64,000 nt of DNA from Pseudopithomyces maydicus (Eukaryota; Ascomycota; Dothideomycetes; Pleosporales; Didymosphaeriaceae): assembly GCA_026873275.1 (NCBI GenBank), contig JANTUC010000004.1:1364001-1428000 (forward strand), written 5' to 3'. Made by a program: the position numbers and the translations under genes. Under the pieces are notes generated by a model. The model was given only the letters and a program-made list of their open reading frames with translations. It was not told the origin of the DNA and made no database searches. Positions 58,083 through 64,000 of the stretch are shown in pieces (position 1 is the stretch's first letter; every line of letters starts with the position of its first letter).

Positions 58083-59986
58083 ATGGAGACGGTGACTTGG
58101 AGCGAAATCTCGTACAGGGACCCGACGCTGCCGAAACTCAGAACTGCGCAAAAGGATATTCACAGGAGGGACTCTTTGAGTTCTTCCAGGACGGGTGATT
58201 CGGGGTATATTAGTGACACGGACTTGTCACAATCACCGCTCGATATGGTCAGTCCACTTCAAGGTAGGTCTACAATGTTGGAAGCATTCATGATCACAGC
58301 TCACCTTGGCAAGTACCCTACACTTCATCAGACTTTTCTTGTGACTCCTCGGCACTGTTCGATGTGAAGGAAGCAGCATCTGCTAGAACGAAACGACTGG
58401 CTACATCAACTTTCGCTCCTGCCGCAAAGAAGCACAAGCTCACCCAGGTATCATCTCCAACACCGCGGATTGAGGTCACCAGCAATCCCACACCTTTCGA
58501 AGATAACTTGGGTCCGGTGCAGGCCAGTTCCTCAGCAATTCCTGGTCCACTCAAACGTGCCTCGCGTGACGGTATCGAATCGTGGGTCACGGACAACCTC
58601 CATCCACGAGATTGTCCTAAGGAACGGAACCTGTCCATCGTCTCTTTGGACTCTACCGGAAGTTGCGATATGTATTCCAACACCGACGACAATAGTGACG
58701 ATGAGCATGGTAGCATTGCGGTGCCTCACCACCTGTCAAAAGCTACGTTGAAAACGATCGAGCTGATTATGCGAAAGATAGAGCTCAACCTCAACTATGC
58801 TACATATGTGCAGTGCGCCAATAGTCACGCCGCAAGGACACAAGGCAAAACCAATTCTTCTCGTGGCAGCCGATCATCCCAATCGTCCAATCCCAAACGC
58901 AAAGGTCGCTCTGACGAAAGGCTTCCACCAGACGAGGCAGACGACGATGATGCAAATAAAAGACGTAGAGTGTCAGTCACTACAATCACCGAGGACTCGG
59001 AGACCGGTCCACGCTTCGCATGTCCTTTTTTAAGCACGATCCGAATCGATATCGCCATCGACGCACATGTGGCGGTCCCGGCTGGCCGACGGTACATCGG
59101 ATGAAAGAGCATTTATACCGTTCGCATGCGCAGCCCATATTTTGCCCGCGCTGCTATGCCGTGTTCGATTCGGATGCTGACTTCTCGGCTCACATTCGCG
59201 GCAATCCTTGCCCGACGTCTGATCCACAGCCTATGGAGGGGATCGACAGAAAGACGTTTGAGAGTTTGAAGAAGAGATGCTCGCACTTGAGGTCAGAGGA
59301 AGATAAATGGAGGGATGCCTATCAGCTACTCTTTCCCGATGTGCTGCCCGCTGATATTCCTTCACCATGTAAGCCTTGCATCTAGATTTGGTATCCGCGG
59401 CAAACCCAAAGTCGAGCCCGGTTTTGCTCTAGGCCACCTATACAGATGACACACTAACAGCCAATCAGACTATGACAGTGATTCGCCAACTGAAGAGTCG
59501 CGACGCTTTCGCCGCGAACTTCTTGAACGTGTTCGCGCAGAGCTCTTCGCGACTGCAGACCACGAACCCGGCCCCGTCGAACAAAGACTCCTCCGACAGG
59601 TTGCAAACATCATCCGACGATGCGAAAACGAGCTACTAGAATCGTTCTACGCCCCGTCCGAGCGTCAGCTATCGTCTTCTTCTAGTCGACGCGGTTCCGC
59701 TCCTGGCATCGCACCAATTGATACACCGCCTGATGCTCGCCATCCAGCACCGTCTGAGCATCCCGTAACGTATTCTGAACCTCCGCGACCTGATCGTTCT
59801 ATTGAACTGCCCGAGACCTTACCCTTTCGCGTACCGGTAAGTCAGCGTGCAGAGCTCACGCCGTGGGATTTACCACCATATGGCCCGCTATACTGGGACG
59901 TTATATTCCCACCAGCGCCGGAAATACAAGAGGTGGATCATGAAGATAGCTTGATAGCACTGAACTCGACCATATGGACGCGATAA
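58083..59986 (+). CDS. Zinc-finger-like fungal protein, frame broken once
   Basis: Exons 58083-58263, 58332-59368 and 59469-59986 encode about 578 residues; the last exon has no internal ATG-initiated frame of its own. The N-terminal 250 residues are Ser-rich and polar. The conserved core is RFACPF then KHDPNRY, RTCGGPGWPTVHRMKEHLYR and FCPRCYAVFDSD, a fungal C2H2-like module (Cys/Cys/His/His spacing around C-P-F, H-R-MKEHLYRSH, CPRC) usually found in uncharacterised, possibly regulatory proteins. It then runs through a charged helix (EEDKWRDAYQLLFPD) to a low-complexity C-terminus. The frame breaks at the T run 59026-59031, inside the finger; a seventh T would mend it. Nuclear function is inference. 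Confidence 0.75.
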
Positions 59987-60407
59987 AGTAGTCATATCTA
60001 TTTGACAGCCTGATGGCATAATTACTGAGGATAATGTCCATCATCTGATTTCCTACGCCAATTTTTTTTTTTTTTCGATTGTCTCTTTCCTTATTTTATA
60101 TTTCTCTCCTTTCATTTTTCTATATGACACGGCCTGATCAGGCCGACGTTCGTGATTTTCGAATTCTGAAGCATGAAGGTCGAGAGCAATTAAATACCAT
60201 GCATATCAATATCAATGATTTTTCGACCAAAAATGGGTCCTAACGGGCTTGCACCAGTGTCCACACTGGGCACCTGGGCAAGGTGACAGACACGTGGGGC
60301 TTGGACGCGCTAACTAGCAACACGGCAGTAGTGCACATGTTCCCCAAACTCCTGCTATTCCCGTAACCCAAATAAGCGCGCCTAACTCCTCGTCCCTTGT
60401 CTGATAC
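59987..60407. other. Intergenic region
   Basis: Contains a run of 14 T at 60062-60075, a 16-bp perfect palindrome at 60130-60145 and a short inverted repeat (CCAGTGT and ACACTGG) at 60253-60268. It joins the 3' end of the zinc-finger gene to the promoter of the IF-3-like gene. Confidence 0.5.
60130..60145. repeat. 16-bp perfect palindrome
   Basis: CGGCCTGATCAGGCCG reads identically on both strands. It is about 145 bp beyond the zinc-finger stop and 260 bp before the next start. It has CGG/CCG half-sites at its ends as bound by fungal Zn(II)2Cys6 factors; function is unproven. Confidence 0.4.
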
Positions 60408-61589
60408 ATGTTGAAAAGAGCACGTCTTACGGCAGCCTTTGTGCCTTTCTCATGGTCGCTAGTCCAGGCGTCACCGCAACGGCTTCCATGGCTTGAACGA
60501 AGCCCATGTTTGGGGCGATGGACGCCTTCGCCGCCATGCCGCTCGCTGCACCTGTATCTAACAGCCCGAGCGAAGTCGGTATTGGGCATGCAAGAAATTG
60601 TCAAGTGGTCAATGTATCGACTGCCGGGGCTAGAAGACTCGGAGCATAGGATCAATATCGTGAAGCTGGTGCACACAGAAGATGGATCACAGGTCAAAGA
60701 GATGGTGGCACAGGACATTACGCTCAAACACGCCTACGAGAACTACGTAGCACCAGGGAGGATGATACTGCTCGCCGATACAGTCACCAAACTGGATGTG
60801 CCCATGCGTCTAGCGTTATTGAAAGAGAAAGGCACGGTGAATCAATTCAGAGACTATGTTATCCTCGACGCATACAGCACTGGCAGAAGCGCCACAATGA
60901 GATCCCCAGGAAAGATTAAGCATTCATGGGAAATCACCCACATGAAGTCGCTGCGCGAATTTCACTTCATGCTCTCAAGCCAACTGCAGCATAATGCGCA
61001 GCAAATGGATCAGGCATATCAAGTCCTCGAGCTCGGGTGCCCTGTCGAGTTTAGCATGCGCACGCGGCAGATCACGGAGAAGAAGTTTGACGAGTTGGGA
61101 TTGCACGAGGACGACACATTCGGCTACATCTATCGACACTTTCCCCATTTACGACCGGACTTTATTCTGAAAAGCATGCCTACGGGCACGAGATACGTGG
61201 TCAAGCCCTTCTCCAACGGAAGACACGTGCAGTTTGTACTTGGCTGCGGGTCCAGCAGACTGGATAATTTCAGGTCTACCGACCTTACGAATCGGCTGCT
61301 GAGAGTGCAGAAGATGGTCAAGCAATCGGTGAAGCCGAAGACGGCAAAGGGAAAGCGGGCCAAGTATCGTGCCAGAACAGGTCGGAAGGGTGAGGGCAAA
61401 AAGAGCAAGCGGGAACATGTAATACCCCCTGAGACTGTGGAGGCGAACCGACAGCGTCAAAAGGATGCTGCAGCGAAGCGCAAGCAATGGCTAGAGGAGA
61501 AACACGAACGTGATGCGGCAAGGGAGAGGGGGCGGGAATATAGGGAACGCACTGTAGAGTATGGGATTTCGTGGCGGCGTCGGATTTAG
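60408..61589 (+). CDS. Putative mitochondrial translation initiation factor IF-3-like protein
   Basis: Single exon, 393 residues. The first 50 residues are Arg/Ser/Leu-rich with few acids, which suits a mitochondrial presequence. The central part has an IF-3-like order: an N-domain-like stretch (INIVKLVHTEDGSQVKEM, then an alanine/tyrosine helix and GRMILLAD) followed by a C-domain-like stretch (MKSLREFHFMLSSQLQ, then QMDQAYQVLELGCPVEFSM). The C-terminal 110 residues are strongly basic (RARTGRKGEGKKSKREH) and look like an RNA- or ribosome-binding tail. The match to IF-3 is by layout and short motifs only, so it could be another mitochondrial RNA-binding protein. The coding frame itself is firm. 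Confidence 0.62.
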   Translation: MLKRARLTAAFVPFSWSLVQASPQRLPWLERSPCLGRWTPSPPCRSLHLYLTARAKSVLGMQEIVKWSMYRLPGLEDSEHRINIVKLVHTEDGSQVKEMVAQDITLKHAYENYVAPGRMILLADTVTKLDVPMRLALLKEKGTVNQFRDYVILDAYSTGRSATMRSPGKIKHSWEITHMKSLREFHFMLSSQLQHNAQQMDQAYQVLELGCPVEFSMRTRQITEKKFDELGLHEDDTFGYIYRHFPHLRPDFILKSMPTGTRYVVKPFSNGRHVQFVLGCGSSRLDNFRSTDLTNRLLRVQKMVKQSVKPKTAKGKRAKYRARTGRKGEGKKSKREHVIPPETVEANRQRQKDAAAKRKQWLEEKHERDAARERGREYRERTVEYGISWRRRI

Positions 61590-62381
61590 CACGTGGGAAG
61601 AGAGTAGTGGACCATGGAATATCTGGTCAATGACAGGGTCATAGCTGCTGGTGACTGGTGAGGAGCAATGTACAGTGCAATAGAATATCTAGTCAATGTC
61701 TCGGTCCCAGCTGCTGATGGATGATGATGGCTGGGGGCGGGCCGAGAATAGACTGGGGCAGCGTTCGCGAGGCAATTTCCCAAAGCAGACGGCCAGCCAG
61801 CCAGCTCGCTCGTACCGGACGAATGCGGCGCGGGCGGCGGTTACGAGAGGATTGGAACGAATTGATGCTCGGAGGCAGATGGATGCTCGCAAGGTTTGGA
61901 GAGGGTCCGGGGGCCAAGCAGCACCGGTGGTCGGGCTGGCAACGTTCCCGGTGCACCGGCGATAGGCGCAGTGTTTGGACCATGACGATTCACATGCAAC
62001 ACAGGCTTGGCAGGTGTTCCTGGCCTGGCCTGGGAGGAAGAGTGAGAAAGACCACATTTGCACAGCGCATCCATGGTCGCCCCAGTCCCATAAGCCCGAG
62101 ACCACCACCCCTACAAGCCCGCCCCTCCGCCCTGGACCCTTTTATCATCATCGCCGCCGTGCAGGGCCAGTGAAGGTCGCCGCATCCCGTCCCTCCCTCT
62201 CCTCCCGGCTCCCCAGCCAGCTAGCCAGCCAGCCAGCCAGTCGGTCAACCAGTCAGTCAACCCTCCAGCAGTCAACGAGCCCACCCACCCACACACGCGC
62301 GCGCGCCCACACCCTCAGCGACACCCTGTATCCACACCTCCACCCACACCTCCATCCACACCTGCGCCCTCGCCCTCGCCC
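61590..62381. other. GC-rich promoter region of EFR3
   Basis: About 0.8 kb, strongly GC- and C-rich towards the gene. It has a CCAG/CAGC tetranucleotide array near 62208-62250, a CG/CA run near 62290-62306 and CACACCTCCA-type repeats up to the ATG. Open frames on both strands here are composition-driven. Confidence 0.55.
62208..62250 (+). repeat. CCAG tetranucleotide microsatellite
   Basis: Several consecutive CCAG units with two interruptions (TAGC, TCGG) lie about 130-170 bp before the EFR3 start. Such tracts vary in length between strains. Confidence 0.6.
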
Positions 62382-64000
62382 ATGAACGCCGCCCGCCAGG
62401 CGTGCCGGCCAAAGCATCAGGTGCTGGTGCTCAAGTGCTACCCCAAATTCAACAAGAACAATGTCGACGTCAAGGTCAACTCGTCCGAGCTGTCCTATCT
62501 GCTGTACTATGCGAGCACCCGCCGGAGCAAGCTGCAGAAGGTGGGCGACTTCCTCGACAAGCGCACCACCGCCGACGTCTGGAAGGTCCGCACGGGGTAG
62601 GCAGCCCCCACACCCAAACTATTCATCGGGCCCACGAGTAACAGCAACAGGAACGTCCAGGTAACCCTGCAGATTCTCAAGGCCCTCATCGAGAAATGCC
62701 CTCGCGACCTGCCCCTCTACGCCGGCCAGGTGCTCCGCAGCCTCCGCACCATCCTCATGTCCAACGACATCGCCATGGTCGAGGGCTCCGTGCCCACCTT
62801 CGAGGCCCTCTGCCACCACCAGGACCCCGCCAGCCTCGCCGCCGACCAGGACTACGTGCGCCAGTACGAGGAGATCGTCACCCTGTACGCTCAGTTCGCC
62901 TCCAAGGAGGGTCTGAAGTCCCAAAAGACACCCGTGAGCTGGCCCGTCGCCATCCGCTTCCGCAAGGCTGGTCTGCAGGCTCTCAAGGCTGTCGCCTCTT
63001 CCGAGTCGCTCGGCTCCGAGACGGGCCGCCAGCTGGCCGCCATCATACCCGTCATCCTGATGAACGTGTTTTCCGACACGGGCGACTATCTGCGCCGCCT
63101 CGAGAAGCGCGAGAGCGACAAGGAGGAGCACGAGAGGAACGACGAGCGCCGGCGGCGTCAGAGCATCTCGACCGTGCGGACAGACGAAGAAGAGGCTGAC
63201 CCGGTGGCCGCCTCGGGGACCACGGAAGAGGCGGATCAGATTGCGGAAGAGGAGACGAGCATGATCGCCCTCGAAGCGCTGCGGCACATCTTTCTGGGCG
63301 TCAATCGTGGGCACCTGCGGCTTGCCACTTCTTCCGTGCTCAAATTCGTCGGAACCCACGTGAAACCAAAAGAGAGCCTGTCGAACAACGGGGTCGGGAA
63401 CTGGGCGACAACCCTCATGGCCATGATCTGTTCGTGGACCCCGTCCAGGATCGCTACGCAATCCTGGTGGGCACGGTGGAAACGCTCGTCCGCAGTCCCA
63501 TTTTGGAAGAAGATCTTGCACGACAACTGGTACTCGCAACCGTCATCAACTATCTCCTTGGCTCGACTATTAATTTCATCGGACTTAGCGTCATGGATGT
63601 ACTGATTGGTCTTGTTTCTCATACCCTATTACTTTTACAACTTGGTGGACCTGGAACCTCCATAATGCCCCATCATCAACAAAGCACCTCTGTACTCTCC
63701 GAGAAGGACGTGGCGTCCCCCAAAAGCTCGGATTCTCTAGGCGGCGTGGTCATGGAGGTGGTCAAGGAGCCATCGCCTTTCAGAATACAGCTGTTGGACA
63801 CAGTTAAGCAGAGCATGGCTAGTCTTGCTGTCCACGTATACTACACCGATCAGATATCAGACATGGTTGCGGCAATCTTGAGTCGGCTGAAGCCCCCGCC
63901 GAACCAGAGCGTGTCGTCTACAGCTGAAGCCATAGAAGACCCTGCTGGTACTGTAAAATCGGTGGCTGATTCAGCGAATCTAAGGGAACGGTCGCCGTAT
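62382..64000 (+). CDS. EFR3: Efr3-like plasma-membrane protein, partial, frame broken once
   Basis: Exon 1 is 62382-62596, exon 2 begins at 62651 and runs off the window; about 522 residues are present. Efr3 is the plasma-membrane anchor that recruits the PI4-kinase Stt4 complex. Conserved marks: the N-terminal ARQACRPKHQVLVLKCYP and SELSYLLYYASTRRSKLQK, LQILKALIEKCPRDLPLYAG, SWPVAIRFRKAGLQALK and EEETSMIALEALRHIFLGV. An armadillo-like helical fold is expected. The N-terminus has the family's cysteine (residue 8), probably acylated. At the C run 63439-63442 the frame breaks: before it MICSWTP, after it VQDRYAILVGTVETL and NFIGLSVMDVLIGLV in the next frame. One extra C mends it. The rest of the frame is open to the right edge. 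Confidence 0.92.

Noticed and set aside
61696..62385. Several 90-150 codon frames upstream of EFR3
   Set aside because: They arise from C/G-rich repeats and have no protein character.
7138..63442. Programmed -1 ribosomal frameshifting as the cause of the frame breaks
   Set aside because: The sites lack a shared slippery heptamer and downstream structure, and the genes are unrelated; indels explain them more simply.

Overview
The window looks like nuclear DNA of a filamentous ascomycete (Pezizomycotina; I lean to Dothideomycetes, which is inference). The evidence is many short GT-AG introns (about 47-183 nt), single-gene transcription units on both strands, and fungal families such as Pth11-like rhodopsin-domain membrane proteins, BAR-PH-VASt Sip3, Efr3, Kri1, Sen15 and small secreted proteins. 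I find 25 protein-coding genes and no convincing tRNA, rRNA, intact transposon or CRISPR array.

Layout. 0.6-13.3 kb: an MBOAT/wax-synthase-like acyltransferase, a small secreted protein, SEN15, a probable GPI-anchored protein, a DUF2985 membrane protein, a glycine-zipper protein, a second small secreted protein and an ITT1/RNF14-like RBR ubiquitin ligase. 13.3-30.2 kb is sparser: an unrecognised 8-exon gene, a secreted type-B carboxylesterase, a rhodopsin-domain protein, a stand-alone kinase and an M6 metalloprotease fused to a ricin-type beta-trefoil. 32-39 kb: a secreted DJ-1/PfpI protein, an MFS sugar transporter, a small broken gene and a second rhodopsin-domain protein. 41-50 kb: a full-length ABCA-type transporter, an AidB-like acyl-CoA dehydrogenase and an UNC-93-like MFS protein. 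50.7-64 kb is dense housekeeping: SIP3, KRI1, a zinc-finger-like protein, a putative mitochondrial IF-3-like protein and EFR3, which runs off the right edge.

The genes do not form one obvious cluster or pathway. Weak themes are extracellular or membrane function in the middle (esterase, PfpI, sugar transporter, ABC transporter, two rhodopsin-domain proteins, secreted proteins) and plasma-membrane contact-site or phosphoinositide biology at the right (SIP3, EFR3).

The most striking pattern is technical or mutational. Eight genes carry ten reading-frame breaks, nearly all explained by one missing base and mostly in a homopolymer run, while the protein on either side stays conserved. Consensus indel errors are the simplest reading. 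Exon boundaries below were derived by hand from splice signals and frame continuity.
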